This document shows positions 55,088 to 64,000 of a stretch of DNA of 64,000 nt, piece by piece. Source of the DNA: Ardenticatenales bacterium (GTDB lineage: Bacteria; Chloroflexota; Anaerolineae; Epilineales; Epilineaceae). The notes under the pieces are model-generated. The model worked only from the letters and a program-made list of their open reading frames with translations, searched no databases and was not told where the DNA came from. The stretch covers positions 62,001 through 126,000 of the forward strand of contig JADYYS010000056.1 of assembly GCA_020853525.1 (NCBI GenBank). Reading direction: 5' to 3'. A program made the translations under genes and the position numbers. Each line of letters begins with the position of its first letter. Within the stretch, counting starts at the first letter, position 1.

Positions 55088-56980
55088 TCAGTCCCCACCA
55101 CCACCCCAAACCGCCCCCCCCGGACAAGGCAACGTCCCCGCGATCCCCGCATACACCCCCGCCAACTCCGCCGACGTCGGCGCCTCGTAATACAGCGAAG
55201 GCGACGACGCGACCGCGCGCAGCAGATCGCGGTCGATGTCGTCGCCCAGGCCGATCGTGAAGACCTTGCGGCCGTCGCGGGCGCGCTGGGCGGCGGCGAG
55301 CACGTCGGCGCTCGGGGCGCTGGCGCGACCGTCCGTCAGGAGGACGATCATCGGCTGGCGGGCGGGATCACCGGATGCCGGGACCGCCGCGGCGGCGACG
55401 TCGAGGGCGCGGTCGATCCGCGTGCCGTCGGCCGTCTGGATGCCGTCGATCGCCGCGCCGAGCAGCGCCGCATCGGCGGTGAGCGCGGCGGCGACGGTCG
55501 CATCGGCGTTGAACGCGACGATCGCCGCCCGATCGCCCGGCTTCAGCAGCGCGACGAACGCCCGCGCCGCGGCCTTGGCGGCGTCGATCTTGGCCACGCC
55601 GGCGCTCTGCTCGCGCATGCTGCTCGACGCGTCGATGACGAGCGCGACGTCGAAGCGGACGTCCTTGGGCAGGCAGACGGCGCGGGCGAGGACGGGCAGC
55701 CAGATCTTGCCGGCGCGCGACTCGCGCGTCGGCGTTGCCGTCGGCGGCGTCGTGGCGGAGGGCGTGAACGTCGGCGCCGGCGTCGGGCTGACGTCGGGCG
55801 TGTCGCTCGGGACGGGCGTCGGGGGCTCGGGCGTCGGTGTTGCGGTCGGCGGGGCGCACGGGCCGGTGACGTCCAGCGTGTCCGGCGGCACAACGGCGGG
55901 CACGCCGTCGCGGCCGATCGAGTCCTCGAGCAGGACGGTGCTGTCCTTCGTGCGGTTCGCCTGCTGGCCCAGCGCGGTCGTCGAGATGCGGTACGTGGCG
56001 GTCAACGTCGTTCCAGGCGCGGCGTTCGCCCAGGCGAAGGCCAGCTCCTGGCCGGTGACGACCGGCACCGGGATCGCCGAGCCCGGGACGAGCCGGAGGG
56101 CCGGCGGCAGGATGTCCTTCAGCGTGACGGTCTTCACCGACACGCCGCGGCCCGCCTCCTGCAGGGCGCGGACCTCGGAGGGCAGCTTGCCGCCGGGCGC
56201 CTTGAAAGCCAGCGTCTTCGGTTCGGAGATCGCCCGATAGTCCTGGCAATTCGCCCGCGGCCCGCTCTCGAAGCAGACCGTAGCGATCTTCACGTCCTTG
56301 GCGGTCGCCTGACCGGCCGCCCGCTGCGCCGCGCCGGGGCAGGATGGGACGCTCGGGTCACAGCCGTCGCCGTAGAGAATGATGATCTCGATCGGCGCCA
56401 GCGGGCGACCGTCGGAATCGTTCCGGATCCGTTCGAGCATGCTGACGGCCTTGTCGATCGCCTCCGGCGGATCCTCGCCGAGGTCACCCGCATCGTAACG
56501 GATGCCGTTGACGGCGCTTTGCGCCCGGCTGGCGGAGTCCGTCCAGTCCGACTCGACCTTCACCTTGAAGCCGTGGGACAGGACGGCGGCCATCGTGCCC
56601 GGGATGTTCCAGTCCAGCTCCGCCAGCACGTCGCGCGCGCTCTTGCGCACATCCGGCAGGAGCGGCTCGATGGACTGCGAGCGGTCGACGGCGATGACGA
56701 GGTGGATCGGCCGCGCGGCCGGGCACGTGATGCCCATCGTCACCGTGACGGCGGCGGTGTCGCAGGCGCGGATCGAACCGGGCGCCAGCGTGTGGCTGAT
56801 GATCGCGGCGCAGGCAGACGGCGGCACGCCGCCTTGCCGCGGAGCCTGCTGCGGTGCCTGGGCGCTGGCCGCGTCGGGCCGGCCGATTGCGATCGCGACG
56901 GCGACGAGGGCGATGCCGGCGATCGAAGAAACGGCGGCGGCGACGGTCGTCGCGCGCGCGAAGGCAAGGCGGGGGGTCAT
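55088..56980 (-). CDS. secreted double-VWA protein with Thr/Pro linker
   Basis: The start at 56980 follows GCAGGAG. The 630-residue protein has a signal peptide (about 8-42). A first VWA domain (about 90-290) has MIDAS DRSQS and Cys-rich loops (SCPGAAQRAAG, VCFESGPRANC). A beta-sandwich region (about 300-390, DUF11-like) and a Thr/Pro linker (about 395-440) follow. The motif KIWLPVLARAVCLP comes next, then a second VWA (MIDAS DASSS, VLLTDGRA) ending in TLPCP. The last VWA is bracketed by Cys, as in its relatives here. It is probably a surface adhesin or scaffold. It is followed on the same strand by no other gene. Confidence 0.85.
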   Translation of the reverse strand: MTPRLAFARATTVAAAVSSIAGIALVAVAIAIGRPDAASAQAPQQAPRQGGVPPSACAAIISHTLAPGSIRACDTAAVTVTMGITCPAARPIHLVIAVDRSQSIEPLLPDVRKSARDVLAELDWNIPGTMAAVLSHGFKVKVESDWTDSASRAQSAVNGIRYDAGDLGEDPPEAIDKAVSMLERIRNDSDGRPLAPIEIIILYGDGCDPSVPSCPGAAQRAAGQATAKDVKIATVCFESGPRANCQDYRAISEPKTLAFKAPGGKLPSEVRALQEAGRGVSVKTVTLKDILPPALRLVPGSAIPVPVVTGQELAFAWANAAPGTTLTATYRISTTALGQQANRTKDSTVLLEDSIGRDGVPAVVPPDTLDVTGPCAPPTATPTPEPPTPVPSDTPDVSPTPAPTFTPSATTPPTATPTRESRAGKIWLPVLARAVCLPKDVRFDVALVIDASSSMREQSAGVAKIDAAKAAARAFVALLKPGDRAAIVAFNADATVAAALTADAALLGAAIDGIQTADGTRIDRALDVAAAAVPASGDPARQPMIVLLTDGRASAPSADVLAAAQRARDGRKVFTIGLGDDIDRDLLRAVASSPSLYYEAPTSAELAGVYAGIAGTLPCPGGAVWGGGGD

Positions 56981-57298
56981 CGCGAACTCCTGCGGCATCC
57001 GGCTTCGGCCGCCCGCCATTGTAGCGCGATGCCGGGGCGGCGCGATGCACGTCGTGTCAACGGACGATGAGCGGGCCTTAATCCCCAGGGCGTGTGTGCC
57101 GACCGAACGCGCCGGCAGCTGAAGCTGGCCGGCTGGGGGCCTTCGGCCATGGTGCCCGCCTTCGCGGGCACCCAGAAACCCAGAATTAGGCGCCCGCGAA
57201 GGCGGGCGCAATGGCGGCCCGCCAGGGACGCCTCCAGCCGGCCAGCTTCAGCTGCCGGCACGTTCGACCCACGCATTCGTCCGCCCCGCCCCGCCCCA
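56981..57298. other. 318-nt intergenic region containing repeat copy 2
   Basis: Between two same-direction VWA genes, the sequence is dominated by the 149-bp palindromic element at 57111-57259. I see no gene and no clear promoter in the rest. Confidence 0.65.
57111..57259. repeat. 149-bp MITE-like palindromic element, copy 2
   Basis: Perfect 26-bp terminal inverted repeats (57111-57136 and 57234-57259) share the GCCGGCAGCTGAAGCTGGCC sequence with copy 1. The core hairpins are the same and in the same orientation as in copy 1. The segments between ends and core are exchanged: the AGGCGTCCCTG-type arm is on the left in copy 1 and on the right, as reverse complement, here. Confidence 0.85.
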
Positions 57299-60200
57299 TC
57301 AAGGGCACGGGATCGCCCCCGCCACCGTGCGGTACACCCGGGCGAGGTCCTCGGCCCCCGGCGCCTGGTAGAAGTAGCGCGTCGACGATGCCAGGAGCTT
57401 GAGCAGATCAGGGTCGACATCGGGGCCGAGGCCGATCGTGAAGAGCGTCGCGCCGGCTCGCTTGACGGCGTCCGCGGCAGCGACGACGCGCCCGGCGGTC
57501 GAGCGCGTCGGCTGGCCGTCCGTCATCAGGATGACGACGCCGCGCGCCGTGGTCCGGCGGCTCGGGCCCTGGAGCTCCGCCCGCGCCGCGTCGAGCCCGG
57601 CGTCGATCCGGGTACCGGGCGCCATCGGCAGGTTCGTGAGCGACTGCTTGAGCGCCGCGCCGTCGCCCGTCAGGCCGATCCGCAGCCGCGCCGCGTCGTC
57701 GAACGTGACGACGGCCACGTGGTCGCGGGCGAGGTCGATCAGCGCGAGGAAGCTCTGGGCCGCCTGCTGGGCCGCATCGATCTTGCGGATGCCGCCGGCG
57801 GTCGTCACGCCGGCCATCGACGTCGACGTGTCGAGGACGAGCACGATGTCGGCCGAGCGCTGGCCGGGCTTGCAGCGGTTCAGGACGGCATACGGCAGGT
57901 AGAGATCGACAGGCGGCCGCGGGGTGCGCGTGGCGGTGCGCGTCGGCGTCGGGGTGCGCGTTGCGGTCGGGGTCGGCGTGTCCGACGGCACGGGCGTCGT
58001 CGTCTCGGTCGGGGTGGGCGTGACGGTGGCCGTCGGCGTGTCGGTCGGCGTGTCCGTCACGACCGGCGTCGGGACGATCACCCGCACGACGGGCACCGGG
58101 AACGGCGCCTCGCCGACGGCACCGGTGCCGTCCGTGTGGCGGGTGCGGGCGTCGACGTTCGTCGGGAACGTGCCGCCGGTGCGCGGGACGGCGCGGTAGG
58201 TCAGGCGGAAACCCGGGACATCCACCTGGCCGAGACGCCACGTGAGCGTGCGAGTCGGCGCGTCCCACTCCGGCTCGCTCGGGCGGCCGGATCCCGGCAC
58301 GTAGTCGACGTTGGGCGGCAGGACATCCGTCACCACGGCATCGCGGAACAGCGGCACCGCGCCGATCCGGCCGGCGATGCGGCTGAAGATGTCGCCGAGC
58401 TCGGCTTCCGTCGGGCTGAAGAAGTAGTCCTGCGGCGTCGAGGCGATCCGCTGCATGGTGGGCACGTCGACGTCGAAGCCGAGGCCGATCGTGAAGACCC
58501 GGATCTGCAGCCGACGCGCCTCGGCGATCACGCCGTCGATCTCGCTCTGCTCGTTCAGGCCGCTCGTGTGCCGCCCATCGGTGAGCATGACGATGACCGG
58601 CTGCGTGCCCGTCCGCGGCGAGGCCGTCAGCGTCTTGATCGCCTCGTCCAACCCGGCTACCAGGTTCGTGCCGCCGTTCGCCTGGATGCCGGCGACGGCG
58701 CGAATGGCCGTCGGGCGATCGGCCGTCAGGTTCTGGACGCGGGACGCGTCCGTGCTGAAGATGACGACGCCGAAGCGCGAGCCGGCGCCGCCGCGCACGA
58801 TGAACGTCGCCGCCGCGTCGCGGGCCGCCTGCATCTTGCTGCCGAGCATCGAGCCCGAGTTGTCGATGGACAGCGCGATGTCGACGGCCGGCGGGGGATC
58901 GGGGCAGACGCCGTCGACGACGAGTTGGATCTCGATTTCCTGGCCCAACTGGATCTCGGCCGGCTGGGCCGCCTTGCTGGCCATCAGCTGGCATCCGCCG
59001 TCCGTCAGATTCGGCAGCGGCCCGGCGTTCGCGTCCGGCGCGTAGACGCGCACGATGTCGCCGAGCTCGCCGATGAACGTGACATACAGCCGCCCCTGCG
59101 CGTCCAGGGCGAGGTCCGTCGGCACGCGGTCGCGGCCGCCGACGGGGCGGGCGAGCGTCAGCACGCCGTCCGCCTGCCAGCCGAAGACCCAGCCGTTGCG
59201 CGTCAACGCGAAGGCGCTGCCGTCCGGCCCGGCCGCCACGCGCTGCGCACCGGCCAGCACCGGGATCGTGCGGAGCAGCGTGCCGTCGCGCGCGTACACG
59301 ACGAGCGAGGCCGAGCTGCGGTCGACGAGGAAGACGTGGTCGGCCGAGAGGGCGATGTCGAAAGCGGCAGTGAAGCCGGCGCCGTCGATCTTGAACGAGC
59401 CGACGGCGTTAAGATCGCGGTCCAACAGGAAGACGCGCTGGCCGAGGGAGTCGAGGGCGGCGACGTTGGGGCCGTGCGCGCTGATGGCCGTGATCCAGGC
59501 ACCGTTCGGCGGCACCCACTCGGCGCCCCAGCTGCCGTCGGGCGCCAGGCGGCGGACGACGCTCGTCTCCCACAGCACGTACGGGTCGTCGCCGGCCATG
59601 GCGACGTCGATCGGCGGCGTGAGCTCGGCGCGGGCGAGCGGAGCGCCGGGGGGGACCGGGGTGCCGAGGACCGGCAGAAACGACGGATCGAACGGGACGT
59701 CGCGCTCGGGCTTGCCTTCCAGGTCCCAGATCTGCACCCGCGCCGCCAGGTCCCCGATGACGGCATCGTTGCCGACGGCGATCCGGCTGGGCTGGAGGAG
59801 GAGGCCGAACGTCAGCCGTGACTGCAGCTCGAACAGCCCGAGGTCCGGCACGCGGATCAGCCCGTTCGGTGCGACGGCGGCGTAGGCAACGCGCGGGCTG
59901 GCGATCTCGATGTCGCTGACATCGTCGAACGCCAGCCGGCCGACGGTCTGGTAGAGCTCATCGCCCAGCACGAGGCCGATCTGGGGCGCGCCGATGAGGA
60001 AACGCGCATTGCTGCCGCTGCGCGAGAGCAGCCCGCCGACGCGGACCGACTGCAGGCGGTACTGCTCGAGGGCGGTGGAGGAGTTGGCGGCGGTGAAGAA
60101 GAGGCGCGATTGGCGCGGGTCCGCCAGGTCGAACGTCGGCACCGGGCCGCTCGGCCCCTGCCCGTCGCCGCGGTACATGATCCCTTCCGGCTCCGTCACG

Positions 60201-60769
60201 CGGTTCTGGACCGCCATGACCCGCGTCGGCGTCCCGTCCGGCTGGAACGCGAGCACCCGTTGGTCGCGGCGGCTGACGACGAAGATCTCGTCGCGCACGA
60301 CCTCGATGCCCTGTGGGTCCGCCACGGGCCAGCTGGCCAGCGAGATCCCGGCGCCCGAAACCACCTGCACGCGGCCGTTGCCGGTGTCGCTGACGACGAG
60401 CCGGCCGTCGGACAGGTAGTCGACGTCGCGCGGCTGCTTGAACTGCCCCGCCTGGCTGCCTTCGCTCCCGACGGCCTTGACGAACAACCCGTCCCGGTCG
60501 TAGATCCGGACCGTGCCGCTCGTCACGTCCGTCACCGCCATCTGCCCGACCGTCCCGTGCCGACCGATGCCGCCGGACACGTGCCCCGCCGGCCAGTCAA
60601 GCGTGTCGTAGAGCGACTTTCCCTGGCTGTGCCACTCCGCCAACATGTTGTCGCCGGGAGGTCCGGACTGCGCACGGGCCGTCGGGCCGCCGGACGCGGT
60701 GACGGACAGCGCAATGACGACCGGCAGGCTGAAGGCACAGAACGCGGCGACGACGAATCGCCGGTTCAT
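57299..60769 (-). CDS. secreted NHL-propeller protein with two VWA domains
   Basis: The product has 1156 residues from ATG 60769. It has a signal peptide (about 1-34). NHL-type blades (about 40-600) include VTDVTSGTVRIYDRDGLF and VVSDTGNGRVQVV. A first VWA (about 680-850; MIDAS DNSGS, LTDGRHTS) follows, then a beta-sandwich (about 855-950) and a long Thr/Pro/Val linker (about 950-1000). The motif DLYLPYAVLNRC leads to a second VWA (MIDAS DTSTS, LMTDGQPT) ending AGAIPCP. Architecture and ending closely match the VWA proteins at 20504 and 55088. A surface-bound binding or assembly role is inferred. Confidence 0.86.
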   Translation of the reverse strand: MNRRFVVAAFCAFSLPVVIALSVTASGGPTARAQSGPPGDNMLAEWHSQGKSLYDTLDWPAGHVSGGIGRHGTVGQMAVTDVTSGTVRIYDRDGLFVKAVGSEGSQAGQFKQPRDVDYLSDGRLVVSDTGNGRVQVVSGAGISLASWPVADPQGIEVVRDEIFVVSRRDQRVLAFQPDGTPTRVMAVQNRVTEPEGIMYRGDGQGPSGPVPTFDLADPRQSRLFFTAANSSTALEQYRLQSVRVGGLLSRSGSNARFLIGAPQIGLVLGDELYQTVGRLAFDDVSDIEIASPRVAYAAVAPNGLIRVPDLGLFELQSRLTFGLLLQPSRIAVGNDAVIGDLAARVQIWDLEGKPERDVPFDPSFLPVLGTPVPPGAPLARAELTPPIDVAMAGDDPYVLWETSVVRRLAPDGSWGAEWVPPNGAWITAISAHGPNVAALDSLGQRVFLLDRDLNAVGSFKIDGAGFTAAFDIALSADHVFLVDRSSASLVVYARDGTLLRTIPVLAGAQRVAAGPDGSAFALTRNGWVFGWQADGVLTLARPVGGRDRVPTDLALDAQGRLYVTFIGELGDIVRVYAPDANAGPLPNLTDGGCQLMASKAAQPAEIQLGQEIEIQLVVDGVCPDPPPAVDIALSIDNSGSMLGSKMQAARDAAATFIVRGGAGSRFGVVIFSTDASRVQNLTADRPTAIRAVAGIQANGGTNLVAGLDEAIKTLTASPRTGTQPVIVMLTDGRHTSGLNEQSEIDGVIAEARRLQIRVFTIGLGFDVDVPTMQRIASTPQDYFFSPTEAELGDIFSRIAGRIGAVPLFRDAVVTDVLPPNVDYVPGSGRPSEPEWDAPTRTLTWRLGQVDVPGFRLTYRAVPRTGGTFPTNVDARTRHTDGTGAVGEAPFPVPVVRVIVPTPVVTDTPTDTPTATVTPTPTETTTPVPSDTPTPTATRTPTPTRTATRTPRPPVDLYLPYAVLNRCKPGQRSADIVLVLDTSTSMAGVTTAGGIRKIDAAQQAAQSFLALIDLARDHVAVVTFDDAARLRIGLTGDGAALKQSLTNLPMAPGTRIDAGLDAARAELQGPSRRTTARGVVILMTDGQPTRSTAGRVVAAADAVKRAGATLFTIGLGPDVDPDLLKLLASSTRYFYQAPGAEDLARVYRTVAGAIPCP

Positions 60770-60886
60770 GCGTCGGAATCGATCCGTAGGATGGGCGGGG
60801 ATCAAAGCGGGCGCCTCCAGGGCATACATGCCGACGTTTCCGAGTGGGGGTCGGTTACGGGCGGGCGAAGGGTAGCATCGAACCGC

Positions 60887-60892
60887 TATAAT
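60887..60892 (+). promoter_or_regulatory. perfect TATAAT box just before the Memo-family start codon
   Basis: TATAAT ends 9 nt before ATG 60902, and no ribosome site intervenes, so a leaderless mRNA is predicted. The -35 region is poor. Confidence 0.45.
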
Positions 60893-60901
60893 TCGCCGCC
60901 C

Positions 60902-62173
60902 ATGTCCCAAACCCCAACCCCTCTCCTTAAGCTACGCCCCGTCCCGATCGAGGTCGCCCAGATCCAGGGCCGCCCGGCGCTCGTCTTCGTGGACCCGGCA
61001 CGCCTGGCCGGCCGTCCGGTGCTGCTGCCGTTCGCCTTCGCGCCGATCGTCCAGCTACTCGACGGCACCCGCGACCGTGCGATGCTGGCCGCGGATCTGG
61101 CCGCCCGCGACGACGGCGGCTGGCCGGACGACGTGATCGACGAGGTGATCGGCCACCTCCACCGGGCCTTCCTGCTCGAGAACGAAGCCAGCCTCACGGC
61201 GCTCAGCCTCGCCGTCGCCGCCTTCCGCGACTTGCCCGCCCGCCCGCCGGCCCACGCCGATGCGGTGTACCCGGCGCATGCCGGGCGGCTGGCCGACGTG
61301 CTCGACGGGTATCTCGCTGCGATCGGCGGACACGCGGTGGTGCGGGCGGGCGACGACGGTCCGCCGGACGGCCCGCATGCGGACGACATCGCCTGGCCGT
61401 TCGCGTTCTTCAGCCCGCACATCGATTACGCCCGCGGCGGCCTGGTGTATGCCGGCGTCTGGCACCACGCCCGCGCCGCCGTCGAGGCGGCCGACATCGC
61501 CATCCTCATCGGCACGGACCACCAAGGGCCGGCCGGGACGTGGTCGCTGACCCGTCAGAGCTACGCCACGCCGTACGGCACGTTGCCGACGGACACGGCG
61601 GCCGTCGACGCGCTGGCCGAGGCGATCGGCGCTGAGCGGGCGTTCGCGGGTGAGCTGCGGCACCGCGAGGAGCACGCGCTCGAGCTGATCGCCGTCTGGC
61701 TGCACCACATGCGCGGCGGCCGACCGATCGAGGTCGTCCCGGTCCTGGTCGGCGGCTTCGACCACTTCGAGGCCGATCCCGACGAGCCCGAGCGCGATGC
61801 GACGGTGCGCGCGGCCATCGAGCGCCTGCGCACGACGATCCGCGGCCGCCGGGCGCTCGTCATCGCCTCGGGCGACCTGTCCCACGTCGGCCCGGCGTTC
61901 GGCCAGCTGCCGATGACGGACGACGACCTCGTCACGCTGCGATCGGACGACCATGCGCTCCTCGAGCGGCTGTGCGCGGGGGACAGGACCGGTTTCTTCG
62001 CCCCGATCCAGCACAGCGCCAACCGGACGAATATCTGCGGCGTCGCCCCGTTCTGGCTCACGATGGCCGTCGCCGAGGCCACCGGCGGCACGCTGATCGA
62101 CTACGACCAGTGCCCGGCGGATGACGACGACACGTCGTGGGTCAGCATCGGCGGCGTGGTGCTGCACCGGTGA
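60902..62173 (+). CDS. Memo-family protein (AmmeMemoRadiSam system protein B)
   Basis: Residues about 150-423 match the Memo/MEMO1 family (PF01875), which has a dioxygenase-like LigB fold. They show SPHIDYARGG, IGTDHQGP, HREEHALELIAVWLHH, VIASGDLSHVGPAFG and a C-terminal GTLIDYDQ. In bacteria Memo proteins often occur with an AMMECR1 protein and a radical SAM enzyme; neither is in the window. The first about 110 residues are a separate N-terminal domain (ALVFVDPARLAGRP, LLDGTRDRAMLAADLAARD) resembling a small winged-helix or PqqD-like module. The stop overlaps the next GTG (GTGA). Confidence 0.88.
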   Translation: MSQTPTPLLKLRPVPIEVAQIQGRPALVFVDPARLAGRPVLLPFAFAPIVQLLDGTRDRAMLAADLAARDDGGWPDDVIDEVIGHLHRAFLLENEASLTALSLAVAAFRDLPARPPAHADAVYPAHAGRLADVLDGYLAAIGGHAVVRAGDDGPPDGPHADDIAWPFAFFSPHIDYARGGLVYAGVWHHARAAVEAADIAILIGTDHQGPAGTWSLTRQSYATPYGTLPTDTAAVDALAEAIGAERAFAGELRHREEHALELIAVWLHHMRGGRPIEVVPVLVGGFDHFEADPDEPERDATVRAAIERLRTTIRGRRALVIASGDLSHVGPAFGQLPMTDDDLVTLRSDDHALLERLCAGDRTGFFAPIQHSANRTNICGVAPFWLTMAVAEATGGTLIDYDQCPADDDDTSWVSIGGVVLHR

Positions 62174-62751
62174 GCGGCGCAGCGGGTTCCGTACCGGCGT
62201 CGACGCGGCCGGCCGGCGCGCGTGAGGCGCTGCTCCCGTCGCCGTTCGGCCCGTTCCGCGTCACGGTCGACGAGGAAGGCCGGCTCGTGCGGGCGGACTT
62301 CGTCGACGACGCGCGTGATGGCGGTCGCCCGGTCGCCGAAGTCGGCCCGGCGGGCAGCGCCGGACCCGTGGGCGACGCCGACCTTCACCCCGCGCTCGCC
62401 CGCGCCGTCGCCCAGCTGACGGACTACTTCGCCGGCCGCCCGGTGACGTTCGACGTGCCGGTCGCACCGCGCGGCACGGACTTCGAGCGCCGCGTGTGGG
62501 CGCACCTGACGACGATCCCTTACGGCCGCACGACGTCTTACGGGGCCGTCGCCGCCGCCATCGACGAGCGCCCCGAAGCCGCCCGCGCGGTCGGCGCCGC
62601 GAACGCGCGCAATCCGATCGCGGTCGTCATTCCGTGCCATCGGGTGATCGGGGCCGACGGGTCGTTGGTGGGATACGCGGCCGGGTTGGATCGCAAACGC
62701 GGGTTGTTGGCGATGGAGCACGGCCAACCGTCGTTGCCCCTACTGGGGTAG
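62170..62751 (+). CDS. ogt: methylated-DNA-protein cysteine methyltransferase
   Basis: The 193-residue suicide DNA-repair protein takes alkyl groups from O6-alkylguanine. The acceptor Cys is in IPCHRVIGADG, preceded by the helix-turn-helix segment TIPYGRTTSYGAVAAAI. The N-terminal RNase-H-like domain is degenerate, as usual. GTG 62170 overlaps the Memo stop by 4 bases, so the genes are co-translated; no functional link is evident. Confidence 0.93.
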   Translation: MSGAAGSVPASTRPAGAREALLPSPFGPFRVTVDEEGRLVRADFVDDARDGGRPVAEVGPAGSAGPVGDADLHPALARAVAQLTDYFAGRPVTFDVPVAPRGTDFERRVWAHLTTIPYGRTTSYGAVAAAIDERPEAARAVGAANARNPIAVVIPCHRVIGADGSLVGYAAGLDRKRGLLAMEHGQPSLPLLG

Positions 62752-62776
62752 GTCATCGCGGACCGCCGAACGTTGC

Positions 62777-63445
62777 CTATGGAAGGTACTGCTCGGCGAT
62801 TCGGATGATGATTCCGTTCGCGGTCGTGATGTACATCGGGGGACCACCTGTCTCAAGCATCCACTCCGCGTCGATGGTGAAGATCGGCGCACCTGGAATC
62901 GGTGTGCCCGTAAACCATCCCATGAACGTTTCGACGCTCGAGTTCATCGGGTTCTCGCTGATCCCCCCGTCCGCCGCCCACGCGACGAGTTCGACGACGG
63001 CCGTCGGTGAAACGGGAAGTGTCACCGTCGCCGCGTCGAGGTCCCGGATGTAGAAGCCGCTCGGCAAGGCGTGCCGTTCGGTCGTGTGGCCGTCCGCGAT
63101 CGACGCCGCGTCCGCTTCGTCGCCGCCGAACATCACGGCCGGGTTCACGACGAGCATGGCCGGCGAGCCCGGCATCGCGGCCCGCACGAAGGTGAAGTGC
63201 ACACCGTCGTGCATCTCCTCAGCGGTTGGATCGCGCGGAAGCGCGCGGCCGGTGGCGGCGGCCTCAGGGCCGGTCGTCGGCGTCGGCGTTTGGATGAGCG
63301 CGCCGTGGGCGTACTCCTGGGTGGCGCGCAGTGACGCGGCGGCGGTGGCGGCCGCGTCGGGTGTCGCCGTCGGGCGGGCACACCCGACGAGCGCTGGCCC
63401 GAGGACGAGGACGAGTCCCGTGGTCCATGTTCGCACCAGGTTCAT
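62777..63445 (-). CDS. predicted lipoprotein of unknown function
   Basis: Of 222 residues, 1-22 are a lipoprotein signal ending in LVGC, so the Cys would be lipid-modified and the protein anchored outside the membrane. After a Thr/Pro/Ala spacer (TATPDAAATAAAS, TPTPTTGPEAA) the body has VHFTFVRAAMPGSPAMLVVNP and VAWAADGGISENPMNSS. I do not recognise the family. It overlaps the gap stop by 4 bases (ATGA), so it is likely co-transcribed with gap, without a clear metabolic reason. Confidence 0.75.
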   Translation of the reverse strand: MNLVRTWTTGLVLVLGPALVGCARPTATPDAAATAAASLRATQEYAHGALIQTPTPTTGPEAAATGRALPRDPTAEEMHDGVHFTFVRAAMPGSPAMLVVNPAVMFGGDEADAASIADGHTTERHALPSGFYIRDLDAATVTLPVSPTAVVELVAWAADGGISENPMNSSVETFMGWFTGTPIPGAPIFTIDAEWMLETGGPPMYITTANGIIIRIAEQYLP

Positions 63446-64000
63446 GGGTTGTCTCCGATGTAATGCACGAGGTCCATCACCCGCCCCGCATACCCCCATT
63501 CATTGTCGTACCACGCCACGACCTTGGCCACACGCCCCGTCCCGCCCAGCACCATCGTCGACGGCAGGTCGACGATCGCCGATTCGCCTCGCCCGACGAT
63601 GTCGCTCGAGACGATCTCGTCGTCCGTCACGGCCAGCACGCCGCGGAACGATGTGTCGGTGGCCGCGGCGCGGAAACGGGCGTTGATCGCGTCGGCGTCG
63701 ACATCGCGCCCGAGCTGGCAGACGACGTCGATGACGGAGCCGTCGGGTACCGGGACGCGGTAGGCCATGCCGTCGACCTTGCCCGCCAGATGGGGCAGGA
63801 CGAGGCCGATCGCCTTGGCGGCGCCGGTGGAGGTCGGGACGATGTTCAGCGCGGCGGCGCGACCGCGGCGGCCCTTGGCGGCGACGTCGACGAGGGCCTG
63901 CGAGCCGGTGTAGGCGTGGACGGTCGAGACCATCGCCCAGTCGACGCCGAACGCCTCGTCGAGGGCGCGCAGGACGGGGGCGAGGCAGTTCGTCGTGCAC
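63442..64000 (-). CDS. gap: glyceraldehyde-3-phosphate dehydrogenase (5' part outside window)
   Basis: The frame enters at the window edge just at the active site, CTTNCLAP, whose first Cys is the catalytic thiolate. It continues with STVHAYTGSQ (catalytic His), PTSTGAAKAIG, GMAYRVPVPDGSVID and the C-terminal WYDNEWGYAGRVMDLV. This is glycolytic/gluconeogenic GAPDH, oxidising glyceraldehyde-3-phosphate with NAD and phosphate. About the C-terminal 185 codons are present; the NAD-binding half lies beyond 64000. Confidence 0.96.
   Translation of the reverse strand, partial: CTTNCLAPVLRALDEAFGVDWAMVSTVHAYTGSQALVDVAAKGRRGRAAALNIVPTSTGAAKAIGLVLPHLAGKVDGMAYRVPVPDGSVIDVVCQLGRDVDADAINARFRAAATDTSFRGVLAVTDDEIVSSDIVGRGESAIVDLPSTMVLGGTGRVAKVVAWYDNEWGYAGRVMDLVHYIGDNP

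Overview
The window is GC-rich (about 70% by eye), densely coded on both strands, and looks like one contig of an uncultured Chloroflexota bacterium, probably Anaerolineae-related. This is an inference from several traits. Long secreted proteins carry Thr/Pro linkers followed by a short YLP/WLP motif. There are many NHL/VWA surface proteins and an ECF42-type sigma factor beside a DGPF-family gene. A Memo-family protein, STAND-type NACHT signalling proteins, and -10 boxes 6-9 nt ahead of start codons are also present. I saw no rRNA, tRNA, CRISPR array, integrase or transposase gene.

Layout. 1-5 kb (minus): a beta-propeller protein cut by the window edge, a GT4 glycosyltransferase and glmS. 5-8.8 kb: a Nudix/SnoaL fusion, a DGPF (YCII) protein with an ECF42 sigma factor, and a DUF4258/DUF2283 pair. 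8.8-13 kb: a tightly overlapping set of membrane protein, serine hydrolase, acetyltransferase and CoA-transferase. 13-18.3 kb: an LVIVD propeller protein divergent from an arsR/SRPBCC pair with a perfect palindromic operator, then an ABC-2 exporter (two permeases and an ATPase). 18.3-33 kb: cell-surface and signalling genes, namely a membrane-anchored protein, a zinc peptidase, a double-VWA protein, a cyclase-NACHT-FGE protein, a low-GC secreted protein, a PLD-like protein and an 18-blade NHL protein. 33-36 kb: thioredoxin and pyruvate-dehydrogenase-type E1 alpha/beta. 36-43.6 kb: arginine biosynthesis (argC, an argB-argA-argG fused frame, argJ, argH, argD). 43.7-49.8 kb: TenA-like protein, GT-C glycosyltransferase, thiE, thiG and thiS. 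50-55 kb: a phaB-type reductase, recQ and a CPBP-protease fusion. 55-60.8 kb: two more VWA/NHL surface proteins. 61-64 kb: Memo family, DNA alkyltransferase, a lipoprotein and a partial gap gene.

The most notable points are four. First, an apparently intact class III cyclase is fused to a NACHT STAND NTPase and a FGE-like C-terminal domain, with a divergent low-GC secreted partner gene. Second, argB, an N-acetylglutamate synthase domain and argG share one frame without a stop, although argG keeps its own strong Shine-Dalgarno site. Third, two palindromic repeat families are dispersed between genes, and one member is inserted in frame near the start of a permease. Fourth, a recurring secreted module places VWA domains between conserved cysteines after a Thr/Pro linker.

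Metabolically the arginine genes supply everything from glutamate to arginine except argF and carAB. ArgJ makes argE unnecessary. The thiamine genes cover thiazole synthesis and coupling only; thiC, thiD, thiF and the dehydro-glycine enzyme lie elsewhere.
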